Assembly: GCA_024220505.1 (NCBI GenBank)
Contig: JAKZZE010000005.1
Coordinates: 766,501 to 830,500 of the forward strand
DNA: 64,000 nucleotides
Source of the DNA: Rhizopus arrhizus
Taxonomy: Eukaryota; Mucoromycota; Mucoromycetes; Mucorales; Rhizopodaceae
Direction: 5' to 3'
Shown here: one piece after another, positions 11,836-25,159 of the stretch
Numbering within the stretch: the first letter of the stretch is position 1
How the letters are laid out: each line of letters starts with the position of its first letter
Notes under the pieces: generated by a model
Databases searched by the model: none
What the model was told of the DNA's origin: nothing
Seen by the model: only the letters and a program-made list of their open reading frames with translations
Translations under genes and position numbers: made by a program

Positions 11836-13317
11836 TGCCAGTAAGGGCCACAGTGCTGAATGTTGTATAATGGTAATAATTATTTAAGAAAAGATAAAAA
11901 CAAAGATTAAGAAACAGTGTGAGTACTTTTTGAGATTGATCTTTATTTCAGTTTAAAGTAAAAATTATTCTAATTGAAGCCAGGTATTTATATCTTATTG
12001 AGTGGCTTGATATCTTCTATTGTAAGCCTTCTTCTAATCCTCAGGTGCTTTAGTAAGTGTCATCTATAATTATGATTATGAAAACTCTTCATTTGGTCTT
12101 TTGTATGTCTGTCATAGATTATCTTTTATTCTGGGAATTCCTCACTGATTTGAATAACGTTATTTTACGCGTTATTTCAATTATATGAAAGATTAGCAAT
12201 ATTCCTGATATTGGATTGGATCTTGTTATTTTAGTTGATACTTCTTCTTATCAAAGAACTCTCATTAATACAAAACATATTCTTAAAGAGTATGTTTACC
12301 TGGAATTGATTGCATGAACTTATTTAAATAAATTTGTATTTTATTATAATTAGATCTTGTATTAAAGCTTATATTTATCAATGTCAACTACAATCAATTA
12401 CTGTTCTACAATATATATAAACTGATTTATTAATATCAATGCTATTTGTTCTTTCTTTTTTTGACAAAATATTCTTTTTTATACCAAATTGAACACGTAA
12501 GAACATTGGTCATTTTATTCATACAAGTATTTCTGGTTTGATCAAGGCATTACAGATTTAACTGATTATGACATGAACTGATAAAGTCTTTTATCATAAA
12601 GTCATATATTTCACCAAGCATAAGCTCAAACTGTCTTTTGTTCGTAATAATAACTGAGAGAACTCTTTCCTGGAACATAATTCAAAAGCATCAAAACCGA
12701 TAACATAAGTATACATCTAAAATAGTTGTAGTTGTAGCATATGTTTATACATTCTTCATTGTAGATAAGTACATTTGATATTTAATCTCATGTGCTTTTC
12801 ATATCCTAATGGCACAATAATGTACTGATTAACTTAAAAAATCTTTGCGAATAGCGAATGCCTCATTCTAGGTGCAATCAATCATCATTTTTTTAACTGA
12901 AAGATGACTAACAGCTGCATCTTTTTTAACCTATTATAGGTTTTATAAAGACACCAATTCGCACGTTTATCAACTATGCTTTGTTGTCAAAACAAAATGA
13001 AGTTTCACAGTCAAATTGAGGATGAATCACCTTTTTATGGTAGAAAGCTTTCTCATGACATGTGTAGTTAATGTCGTTAAAGCTGTTTATTTTACTGTTT
13101 GATTTGTTATCAAAGGGAGAGAAGAGCGATACAAGAATTTTTCGAGGTGGCAAAAGTGAAGACAGAAATTCAAAAAAAAAAAAAAAAAAAAAAGTTATAA
13201 AAAAGAATTATATTTTACAATCCTTTAAGGAAAAAAGCTCACATGCAGAAATCAATAAACCAAAGGAGCGCATAAAATTATATACTTTTTATTTTATTTC
13301 GTTAAAAGAATAAACTC
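11836..13317. other. Gap: AT-rich, one short coding-like remnant
   Basis: The plus-strand stretch about 12196-12317 reads as protein-like sequence (IPDIGLDLVILVDTSSYQRT, HILKEYVYLEL) ending at a stop, with no start or family. The rest is AT-rich with an A-run at about 13170-13191 and no recognised feature. No proline-rich continuation of the SEC31-like gene was found here on the minus strand. Confidence 0.3.
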
Positions 13318-15683
13318 TCAATGCCATTGTCGGGGCGCTGTATAGTAATGGTCACTACCCGGTGGCGAACTTTGCTGAATTGATAACAAGAGCTTTTGGC
13401 GACCAGGAAATTGTGAAGGTACCAGTTGAATATATTTCAATGCGATTTGCAATTTATCCTGTGTGATCATCCATTGAGCATATTCACAATACTTTTGATA
13501 CAAGCTGGCCAATGGGTATGGTCCCTCTGATAAAAGAGCTTGGTCTTGGTAATGAATCGCTTTTCGATAAATAGTCACCTTTTCAACCAGTTCTTGAAGC
13601 GATTGATCCTCTTGAGATATCCAATGATCAGATACCTTAATAAACTGTCCCGAGACTAAATAACAAATCAAAGCCGCGTTTGATTTATGTGCGCCTGCTA
13701 ATCTATCCCCTAAGATCTCTCCGAGGATTCCAAACTCGTCAGGTGAAGAAAAGGTGCAGAGAATTGCTAAAACTAAAGACCAATGATCGAGAGAGGCCTG
13801 GTTTACGATCGAGCCTAGATCTTGATCTAAAAGACTCTTGAGGACCAAAAGATAACTGTGTCTAGATGCATGTCGTTCAATATAGACTTTTTGAACTTGT
13901 TCAAAAAGCTCGGGACCACCACAAGAGGCGATCAGTAAAGCATCTGGGTAGCGTTCAGAATTGAGGCAAAGATCTACTGCAGTTTCAAAATCGCCTAGGA
14001 CAATCGCTTCTGTGATTGATCGGTCGATAGGGCTTTTAGGAAGAAGGTCCAAAGGAGTCATTTGAGAAAAGAAGGATTCAGTTTCAGATGTAAAGAGAGC
14101 AGAGATTGTTTTCGGAGGACGACGATTGTTGAGAGATTGTGCAGTGCTTAAGATGTGCTCCTTTTGGAAACCAAGGTGACGTATAACTTGTTCTCGGGCA
14201 TTGTCTGAAAATAAAGTTCGCAGTAATTTCCAATCTTCTTTATTACTTATCCGAATACGGTCTTGTATGAAAGCGTCCACGCTGGCTAAATCGCTTGTAG
14301 CTGATTCAAGCTGCTCGGATCGTTTAATGATGTCTGGGTCTGTATCGATGGATGTAATGTGGACCGTTTTCTTTTGAAATGTAACTAATTTTCCACTATG
14401 ACCAAAGGAGGTTCCAATAGGTCGACGAAGCCATCTTGGAGAGGATTTTAGCTTGAAGGATTGTATGGAGTGGATATCAATCTATTAAGAACAGTTTATA
14501 TTTTGGTTTGCCTATTTTTTATATCTATTTTTCTAATGTTACTGATCCTTCTAGGGAAGCAGAAGCTAAAAGATGAGGTTGATGAGGGCACCAATTGACT
14601 TGAAAAGCTCCTTCTTTGTAATCTGCTATTTTGCCATGAAGTTCAGCTGTGTTTGGGTTCCATAAAAGTATTTGGCCATCACTTCCGGATGATGTAAGGA
14701 GGTTAGGATCTTGTCTACACCAAGATATACTCAACACACTACCCGAGTGACCTTTCAAGGTTTTTTCTGGAGCATGTGCGTGACGAAGGTCCCACAATGA
14801 CATAGTGGCGTCATCTGAAGCAGTAATAATTTGTGTCGCCTATAGCAAATGATGAATAAGCTGTCAGTCAATTATTTAATCATCCTATTTACGTTATCAG
14901 GATGCCAAGCAATGGATGAAATAGGATTTGAGTGTTGAGGAAGAATCATGATTTCCTTTTTATTTCGCAAGTCCCAAATGGTAGTGAACCCGTTAGTAGA
15001 TGCAGTTGATAAAATATGCTGTACTTGACCATTCCAAGCTACAGTGCGAACATGATCCATTTTAGAAGAGCGTGGGCCATATGGAGTATGTGGATTATTA
15101 AGATCCCAAATGTAAACCTGTGTCACAAAAAGTCTGAAAAAATAAAAAATAGAAAATGGGATCATGTGTGCCTGTATTTGTTACCTCGTTCTGGTTACCA
15201 GCTGAAGCCAACAGATTGGTTTGAAACAAGTTGAAGTCGAGTGAATTTATTTTACTTTTATGCATTGTGTTCTTCATCATCAAACACTCCTCTGAGCTTT
15301 TTATATATCTTCTTATTAATGCATTTATGTAAGCAAAGCAAAAACTTACTTTTTATGATTTAAAATAGCTAAAGGGTCCCAGAGTTCTAATTCTCCATGT
15401 TCTTTACCAGTAGCTATAATACCATATGTCTTTTGACTATTAACAGATCCCCATGCTATCGCATTAAATCTACACAAATATAAGTATTAAATTTAATATT
15501 TTTTTTTCTATTGTCGTACCCTGTTTTTATAGTTGTTTTGTATTGACTTGAATCTCGGTCAAGATCAAGTTCAAAGATCTCTAAAGTAGAATCCTCAAAA
15601 GCACTACCTGCTGCTAATAGATATTTATTGGGACTCCAGGAAAAACAGGCTTTAGCAGAAAAAGAGTGAAGCCTATTTACCAT
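13318..15683 (-). CDS. SEC31: SEC31-like COPII coat protein, short form lacking the C-terminal half
   Basis: At least six exons encode about 700 residues. The start MVNRLHSFSAKACFSWSP (ATG 15681-15683) matches the typical Sec31 opening. A WD40 propeller follows (ELELWDPL, NLLASAGNQNEVYIWDL, TNGFTTIWDLRNKK, ASDDATMSLWDLRHAHAPEK, SSGSDGQILLWNPNT), then the alpha-solenoid ACE1 region (ITEAIVLGDFETAVDLCLNS, PDALLIASCGGPELFEQVQ, HWSLVLAILCTFSSPDEFG). Sec31 with Sec13 forms the outer COPII cage at ER exit sites. The family is usually around 1,200-1,300 residues; here the protein stops at PRQWH, before the proline-rich segment that contacts Sec23/Sar1 and before the C-terminal helical domain. No downstream exon is visible. 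It may be a shortened paralogue. One intron join (GS/IDIHS at about 14460-14540) was fixed by phase. Confidence 0.85.
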
Positions 15684-15894
15684 TTTATTAATAATAAAAG
15701 AGAGAAAAAGAAAAAAAAAAGAGAGTGGCACACGGACCATAACACACAAACATGAAGCGGACTCTGTATTAAGCATAAAGGGGAAAATATAAGATTTTAA
15801 CCCATGTTAGCGTTTATTAAAACTCATCAAAGAGTATAAGAATTAAGAGTGATGCAAATGTATGAAACAGTGAATTATAAAAATACAAGAGAGA
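15684..15894. other. Gap: SEC31-like promoter region
   Basis: AT-rich sequence upstream of the SEC31-like start. No separate feature is supported. Confidence 0.4.
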
Positions 15895-16325
15895 TTAGTA
15901 TAGAGTATTATAAGCAGGTAGCTTCAAAAGTTCTTTCTGGATTTGATTCATGACAATTTCATCCAAGGCAGGAGCCAGTTTCCATACAAATCGGATGACT
16001 GTAGTAAAAGAATCATAGATTGTAAACTTGTCATGGTAATGTAAGATGTGATACCTGGAAAGCTTAGTGTAGACAAATCCTGGAATATTGAGCTGCAGTT
16101 AGGATCTTTAGGATTTTACAAGTATTTCTTGCAAGATGCTTTCCATAAGACTTGTTTTTGAATGCAAGTAAAGAGCATATGCTGCTCTGTTTCTGGTAAT
16201 TTACACAATTGATGATGTTCGCCTTTTACATTTTCTGGGATGGTTTTGTGCAAGTTGGAAGGAGTGGATAATTTCTTATGAAGAAGTCTGTACCATACAT
16301 TTTTGGGAATATGAAGATTTTAACC
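15895..16325 (-). pseudogene. Decayed C-terminal fragment of a LINE reverse-transcriptase protein
   Basis: The minus strand from about 16310 reads HIPKNVWYRLLHKKLS, then LPETEQHMLFTC with a preceding cysteine (QLCKLPETE), then a stop. This parallels the zinc-binding C-terminus (zf-RVT-like) of the intact LINE at 58.6 kb, which reads VWYRLLHNKLP and CLLCSSAPESCTHFVYSC. A shifted frame then continues FTTVIRFVWKLAPALDEIVM to a stop at 15895, corresponding to the end of the LINE protein. It has at least one frameshift and one internal stop, and no endonuclease or RT domain beside it. Such a 3'-end-only copy is the usual product of incomplete LINE insertion followed by decay. Sequence divergence shows a different subfamily from the intact copy. 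Confidence 0.65.
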
Positions 16326-16877
16326 TAAAAGGAGCTGATAAAAAAACATTCTAAACAAATTGGAGATCATTGCAGACTGCCAAGTGAGATTTGATAAAAA
16401 GAATATTAGACATTTTTCAAGAGATTACTATAGAGGCTTTAGTATATCCTGTAAAGATGATCTTATCACTGTGCTTGATATTTATTCAAGCTGTCATGTA
16501 TACCTGACAGTCATAGCAGTAAAAAGTATCTTCCTTTATTTCTAACAAACACACATGGTAAATTGGAGTACCTTTTTTAATTATTGCAGTTAGTTTTTCA
16601 TTCCTGTTAATAAAACAATAAACACGTCCGTGGCTGTACGTATGACTTTTAAACTACATTATTGTCAATGTAAATAATTTAAATTCTTTCTCTTTTATCC
16701 ATATTCTGAAAAGATCAAAGATGAATACCAAAGACATAAATCCAAAAATTAAAACGTTGGTGTTTCTTGCATTATAATTTTCACAACAAAGTTTCTTAAA
16801 AACAACAAGTTTGTTAATTATTGACCAAATTAAAATAGTAGCCCTTCTTTTCTATGGGAGTTTTTTTTTTTTTTTTT
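16326..16877. other. Gap: AT-rich, no gene seen
   Basis: A plus-strand frame at 16360-16545 has no recognisable features and overlaps LINE-derived sequence. The segment next to the DDHD gene stop is T-rich (16861-16877). Confidence 0.35.
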
Positions 16878-19017
16878 CTACTTTTTATTACTATTGATAG
16901 ACACATTACTCGAAATATCATCCAAGTTATCAATTCGACGCAACATATGCCAAATGAAATCCTTATTTGTCCAATATGAAAAATGAGCCCTTAATCCAAT
17001 GAGGTATTCATTAGCAATCATTGAAATTACACTGTCTGGTTGCAATACATAATCTATTCTTCGTCCACCTGGTAACTTCTTTTGTTCCTCTTCTATATCT
17101 GTCATCTTGTCTTCTTCCTTTGCTTTTGAATTAGGCACAGTAGCATCCTGAGCAACATCTTCTTTGGATTCACCAGGTTCGGTAATCGCAGGTCCTGGTT
17201 TATGAAGTTCTTCATTTAAATCTGACCAAATATCATCACCACTACCACCATTCTTTTGAGCAATACTTTCTTCTTGCTGCTGTGAATTTTCATTATCCTC
17301 CTTTTTGTATGACATTTGTACCTTTTCCCCTTCTTCTTCTTTATCATTTTCTTCCTTGTGAATCTTTTTGTCTTCAGAGTTTTTTGGTATTTCCATACGT
17401 AACCCATCAATACCCAAGACCTCAACTAGATGATGACTTTTATTTTGAGGATCATGTTCAGTCATACTCTTTCGAAGAGGTGTTCTCTTTGATTCTTCCT
17501 CATCCTCATTCTCTGAGCATTGGTCTGTATAGGGAGGACTATAAGTCTTGGATCGAGTTGGGAATAACGGTCTGGTCTGTCCTAAAAATAGATCATCCAC
17601 TGACGTCAATTGTTTGTCAAAGTCTTCTGGTAATGCCACGAGTTGCTCTCTTGTCTCCCAACATTCCTTTGGATCCTCTTCATTTTGCTTATCCTTATCA
17701 TTCGATGCACCTTTTGAAAAGTACTGCAATAAGGAAGACATGAATCCATTAGGTGGTTGAGGTTGCTGTTGTTCTTCTGCTGCATCTGAAGTTGCTTCAT
17801 AAATCGTTTCTGCTGCTTTACTTTCTGGTTGCTTCCAAGAGAAAAAGGAAAAGAGAGAAGTGGAGATGGGAAAAGAAGGAAAGGAGAATGAAGGGCCGAT
17901 GGGGATCGATCTCTCTACGAGTACAGCAGGCTTATCTGTAAAATAATCATGTAATAAAGGTTCAAATCGATAACCCTATTTTGTATACAGATTAATTCAT
18001 TTGCTACTCTTCATTCTTATTTTACTTGCCAGTGGATCAAAAGGATGAAATATATTTTCAAATTGAATGTCTAACTCTGGATGATACAACCTTGGATCCT
18101 GTCCACGAAATGTCAAGACAGCACCAATAGGGGAACCAAGACCAAAGAAATAGTCAGGTTTAAAGTTGAGCTTTGTAAAATTGATATCCAATTTTTGATA
18201 CATGGATTGCTCCTCTTCATCAAGTGAATGACGTTGATGCGATAATATATCCCATGTGATGATACCACCTAGTGAATAGCCCAAGATGATAATTTTTCCA
18301 CTGAAATTCGGATGGTTTTCTATAAAGTGTTGATAAGATGTATTAAATAAGTGGGTGACGTTGTCGATAATCTTTTGTCCTCTGTCCTTTGAAAAATAAA
18401 ATAAAACATCTGCCAGATATTCGTTCTCTATTAATCGAATGGTAGGTATTGATTTTAATGTAATCTTTCTTAGGGTTGGGTCTACTTGTTCATGAATATG
18501 TCTATGCCATTCAATAGGTATTAATTCAATGCGTACGTCATGATCTGGTACTTTGGTTTGTAAAACTTGTCTTGTTGTTTCTTGTAGATTTTCAACTTTA
18601 TAAAAATTGAGTCAGATAATTCATATGAAGATAGTATCTTACTGTGTTCATAGAATTGGCCGTATTGTTCTGTTTGCTATATTAAAATTGCATATGAAAT
18701 TTTTAGTAAATGACGAGTGTGCAACATCAAAAACTTTTTTCTTTACTTGTCCAATGCCCTATAATAAAACACAGACATGTTAATATGACGATTGCATTCA
18801 CATTCCGTTCTCCTAAATCTTACATGAATAACGAATATGACATGATCCACTGGTTTATCAGCTTCTGGTTCAATAATAGAAGCATGGTCATCTAATCCAT
18901 TTGTAGATAAATTATCTATTTTCATTGTTATTAATAAATAAAAAAAAACATTATAAATTTACCAGAATTAGCATCAGAGTGAGGAGGTGATGGTACAAAG
19001 GTAGCTTCAAAAAACAT
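16878..19017 (-). CDS. DDHD-domain phospholipase (PA-PLA1 family)
   Basis: Seven or so exons beginning at ATG 19015-19017 (MFFEATFVPSPPHSDANS). A lipase core follows: VDHVIFVIHGIGQ (oxyanion region), then GKIIILGYSLGGIITWDIL with the GxSxG nucleophile serine, then FFGLGSPIGAVLTFRG. The DDHD metal-site residues appear in order: D in HPFDPLAYR (across an intron), D in GRRIDYVLQPDS, then H and D in LRAHFSYWTNKDFIWHM. A long acidic, lysine-rich insert (about 200 residues, SKGASNDKDKQNEED onward) separates the first D from the rest. Family members (mammalian DDHD1/DDHD2, yeast YOR022C) are intracellular phospholipases A1 acting on phosphatidic acid and other phospholipids in membrane traffic and mitochondria. 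No signal peptide is seen. Confidence 0.9.
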
Positions 19018-19484
19018 TTTTTTTTTTTTAAAAAAAAAAGAAAAGAAATGAAACGAAAGGAGGAGCATAGATGAAAGCAAAATACTATACTTCTGACTTT
19101 TAATGGAGTTTATAATTCACGCCCTTAAAATTGCGCCTATCATTTTTCATTCATTTGTAAAATGATAAGCACACACACATTTGAAATTTACAAATCGAGA
19201 TTTTTTTTATGCGTGTAACACTTTTTATGTTTACGTATCGATTTTTTATTCTTCTTCTTTTCGCTGTAGTGCCAAGGAATAGAAGCAGTGATATAACCTA
19301 TGAGTTCTATGGACAGATATTGTTCAAACAGGCATCCTTTTTATGCATTGGAGCACCTTTTAAATCAGGTATTTTTCTCAACCTATAAAGTCTGATAGTA
19401 CACAGCATTTGCAAGGCATTGACTGTGGAGAGTCTCCTGAAATTTATTTTGTCAATCCTACTGGTTTCAACAGGGTTATCATTC
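19018..19484. other. Gap: promoter of the DDHD gene, no other feature
   Basis: Starts with T and A runs (19018-19039), then AT-rich sequence. No open frame with family signature. Confidence 0.4.
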
Positions 19485-20010
19485 ACTCTATTCTAAGCAC
19501 AAATAACACACGCTTAGCTAGGATATAGATGAACGATCCATCAGTTCATTACTTTCTAAATTAAAGTACTAGAAGCAGACCAGGATGAATCCTTACAGCA
19601 AATGTAGGGAGCACCTAAAGGACATTTACCAAATCCATGCGTCATCTGCCATGCCTATCAACGATAAAAGAGCACATCAATATACTCTAAGCTCAATTTT
19701 TCTTTTCATCTTTCAAATCACTCTCAAATTCCCTCCTAACAAATCCTGCATCATAGGCATAATGTAGCAAGCTTCAATAATAATAAAACCAAGTAAGCCC
19801 TGAACTAAGAGAAGCATACTTTATCCAGTCAGTGAGCACAGTCTCAAGACTTTCATATTCACCATGAAACGATTCATGCAACAGGGTTTAGATTCTCAAA
19901 AACAACATAGAAATTCAAAATTGCTTTCCCAGACCTCCACATGGTCTGATTCTTTTCAATTGACTCTCAAAATGCTAAGAGGTATTGTCATCCTCCATAC
20001 ACTGTTCCAC
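19485..20010 (+). repeat. Diverged dispersed repeat, copy A (copy B at 57225-57615)
   Basis: Plus-strand similarity to 57225-57615 in the same order: ATTCTAAGCACAAA / ATTCTATACACAAA, GCTTAGCTAGGATAT / GCTCGGCTAGGCTAT, CAGTTCATTACTTTCTAAAT / CAGTTCACTGCTTCCTAAAT, AGGATGAATCCTTAC / AGGATGAATGCTTAC, ATAAAAGAGCACAT / ATAAAAGAGCATAT, and TCTCAAGACTTTCA in both. Both copies have stops in all frames. A protein-like stretch is partly conserved (SEHSLKTF / KEHNLKTF), suggesting an old coding element, family unknown. Ends are approximate. Confidence 0.55.
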
Positions 20011-20184
20011 TGGCCATTTTACCTCTTGATCCCGAAAGGGTTTTATTTTTATCAGCTTGTTTTGGCAAGGATCTAGTTCAAGATTGACGGATGTAATGAG
20101 CATCACGATCTCAATTAGACTTTATAAATAGCATTTCAATTTATAAAAAAAAATCTTTTTATTGTTATTGCTTGCTCTTCTTTT

Positions 20185-20391
20185 TTAGACTGTATGAAAC
20201 CATCTAGTTGTAATAGCGATAAGATGATAGACTACAAAGTACCTTTGAAAGACTGTATGAAATGTCACATCTATCGTATCTTTCTCATTAAATACTTGAA
20301 TGTCGTGTGAGATTAGAAAAGATTGCAATGTTTTATAATCATCACTACCCACAAACAACTTTAGTTCAATTCCAGTTTTTTGGTTGTCCAT
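20185..20391 (-). CDS. Small hypothetical protein, doubtful
   Basis: A 68-codon frame from ATG 20389-20391 (MDNQKTGIELKLFVGSDDYK) to a stop at 20185. The first 45 residues have soluble-protein composition; after VFQ a possible 5' splice site (AG/GTACTT) could end an exon, but no partner exon was found. It may be a gene fragment in a decayed region. No family recognised. Confidence 0.25.
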   Translation of the reverse strand: MDNQKTGIELKLFVGSDDYKTLQSFLISHDIQVFNEKDTIDVTFHTVFQRYFVVYHLIAITTRWFHTV

Positions 20392-20421
20392 TTTATAACA
20401 AGAAATATTATTTATATTCAA

Positions 20422-21047
20422 TGAACTCTTTCTTCATTTAATAAAGAGATTCAAGAGGCTCATCGATCATCAAGTCTCTCTTTATGTTTTTATTAGAAAC
20501 TGTACTCCAAATATCACAATATTTATACTGTATGAGCTCTTTTAAAATGAACAAACTTTTGACACGCTTATTCAAAACTGACTTGAATTTCAACAAATTT
20601 CAAATCTTTTTATGATAAACACCTTTGATATCTCAATCTCAACTAGACAATAAAAAAAATACAAGTTGAATGAAATCAAATTACTGTACAGTTTAACTAA
20701 AAGTTTATTGCAAGAAAGTGAATAGATCATGTGAGTGACGTATCGCGTTTCAAAATCGAGAATCGTTGTGTTTCATCCTATCCCTTTTTCTTGTGATAAA
20801 ATAGTGATGATATCAATCCTTTTACAAAGACGAACGGTAAATAAATATTCATCTTTAGAGCGCTCTCTTTCTAAGTGTTATGATGAAGCCAGATTATCTT
20901 CTAAACTTCCTTTTTTACATGTAAACAATAACAATGGAAAAGCTATAGAGTAAAGCAAACATTTAATAATAATAATAAACGCATGTTCTACACACATTTA
21001 TCAAGCTTCAGGAAAATAAAGTTCACATTAAATTTCCAACTTTAACG

Positions 21048-21092
<45 letters not shown>

Positions 21093-21638
21093 GGCATTAG
21101 GTTACAAGTGTTGATTGTAGTATTAGTTTAAGAGGTTATTCACAGCATTTGGCCGATGATCTGAAACTTTTGGTTCAACTGAATTAAAGTGCCATTTACA
21201 ATGCTTTATGTTCCTGCATATTCCTTTTCTGCAAAAAGCTTTACATAAAAATAAATGACAGAGTCATGACTGCTTGTCTTTGATTTGAATGTGTTAAAGT
21301 GTTTGTCTTGGGTTCAAATTTTATCCTCGTGTCCCCACCTATTATCCGAGACTGGAAGTAAGCAGGACTTCTTTCGGAAACGGATCAAATCAGAAACTTT
21401 GCGTGTACCGTTGATCTTGTACAAAAATTAATAACGGAAATGAATAGAAAAAAAGGCGATTTCAGCTGATTATTAAAAAAAAAAAAAAATCAAATACTTT
21501 TAGTCTCGTACGGTAGCTTGTGAAAGTATCGATATCCGATATTTGAAATATGGCACACAACGCGATGAGTTAGAAATATATTTTATAAGAAGGAGCAAGT
21601 ATCCTTATTCAACTATTGATCTAAACCCAAACTGAAAC
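20422..21638. other. Gap: AT-rich with a 42-bp A run
   Basis: No confident gene. The A run at 21048-21089 could be the tail of an old retroposed copy, but the sequence before it has no recognised element. Short plus-strand frames near 20735-20953 show no features. Confidence 0.4.
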
Positions 21639-22185
21639 ATGCCTTTTTCCTTTTTTAAAGCAGCTACCGGTGACATGATTCCTACGCATGTCTAGCTGAG
21701 GCAAAGTTAAAAGCACTAATCAAAGCATTGGTATTTATTTTGATAGTGTCACTAACCTCACCTACCGAGCTTCCCAAAGTATTGTCAAAGAAAAGATTGT
21801 TGGATGATAGGAATCTTTAATATAGATTATACTCGAAAATCATCGGGCTTCAATAATGAAAAAAGGGCAGATGTGATGTTCATAAAGTGTTGTTTGTAAC
21901 AATAATAGGTTGGCATCAATAGTTATTCAACAAGACTAACTTTTAATTTGAATTTTTCACAGTAATTTAAGATGAAAAGAATAGAATAATAAAGAACGTG
22001 TACATATTGAATCATGCTCTGCAGCAATGCAATCAGGATACACAGCCTATGGCGGTGATCTATCTAACAAGCCGATTGCAATTTTAGAAACTCCTCAACA
22101 TGAACTCCGAGGTATACTCTCCAGTACGACTTCAAAGAGACTTGCACAAACAAGGGAAATAGTACCTGACCGAGGATCTATTTAA
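21639..22185 (+). pseudogene. Decayed protein-coding remnant of unknown family
   Basis: Three protein-like plus-strand stretches lie in order but are broken by stops and frame changes: MPFSFFKAATGDMIPTHV (from ATG at about 21640), then YFDSVTNLTYRASQSIVKEK (about 21738-21812), then MQSGYTAYGGDLSNKPIAIL followed by TPQHELRGILSSTTSKRLAQ (about 22027-22150). Composition and order fit one degraded gene whose segments drifted into different frames. I do not recognise the family. A multi-intron functional gene is less likely because plausible splice sites were not found between the pieces. Confidence 0.4.
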
Positions 22186-22549
22186 AATAAAAGTGTTATG
22201 TGAGTGAGATTGAGTTTTTTTTTTTTTGAAAAGAAAAAAAGATTCATGTTCCTGTTTTGGGGGATTTTTATATAATTTAAACCAACTATAAAGTATAAAG
22301 TAACGCGTGTACAACTAGTTTAATATTTAAAAATAATTTTTTCACTTCTCCTTATTTTTTTATATTAATAACTTCAAATACACTCACAAATACTTGCCCA
22401 TTTCATTGTAAGGAAAAAAAAAAAAATAAGCAGATTTTTTGTGTCAAAGAAGCTTTCTTGTGTTACATCATCACGCTTTTATAGAAAGTTTCAAGTCTCT
22501 TTTTTTATATTCTTCTTTTTCTTTTTATATTTTTTTTTTTTTTAAAAAG

Positions 22550-24967
<2,418 letters not shown>

Positions 24968-25159
24968 TGGTTCGGACATTATTATTGTGGCCAATAAAAA
25001 ATTAAAAAAATTGTGTGCTTGAAGACGCAATGTTCGCAAGGTTATTCATTACAATCACAAATAGATCTGATATCTTATTTGAACACACTCAAACCCCTCA
25101 CTTTTTTTTTTTTTTTTTTTTCTTTCTCTCTTTCTTACATTTTATTATATTAATTTCTG
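24968..25159. promoter_or_regulatory. Kinase 3' end and MET5 promoter, with T22-type pyrimidine tract
   Basis: The 192-bp gap holds an AATAAAA signal after the kinase stop (24993-24999) and a long T tract (about 25101-25122) followed by TCTTTCTCTCTTTC just before the MET5 ATG. Such pyrimidine runs are common in strong fungal core promoters. No TATA box is certain. Confidence 0.4.

Noticed and set aside
17282..17743. Plus-strand open frames of up to 153 codons inside the DDHD gene.
   Set aside because: Antisense shadows of the acidic, low-complexity insert; no family features.
21295..21345. GGGTTCAAATTTTATCC looks like a tRNA B box.
   Set aside because: No A box, acceptor stem or anticodon arm can be folded around it.
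22439..22549. N-terminal extension of the Kin4-like kinase.
   Set aside because: It would need a TTG start and encodes a T-rich leader (SFYIFFFFKK). The ATG at 22550 is the natural start.
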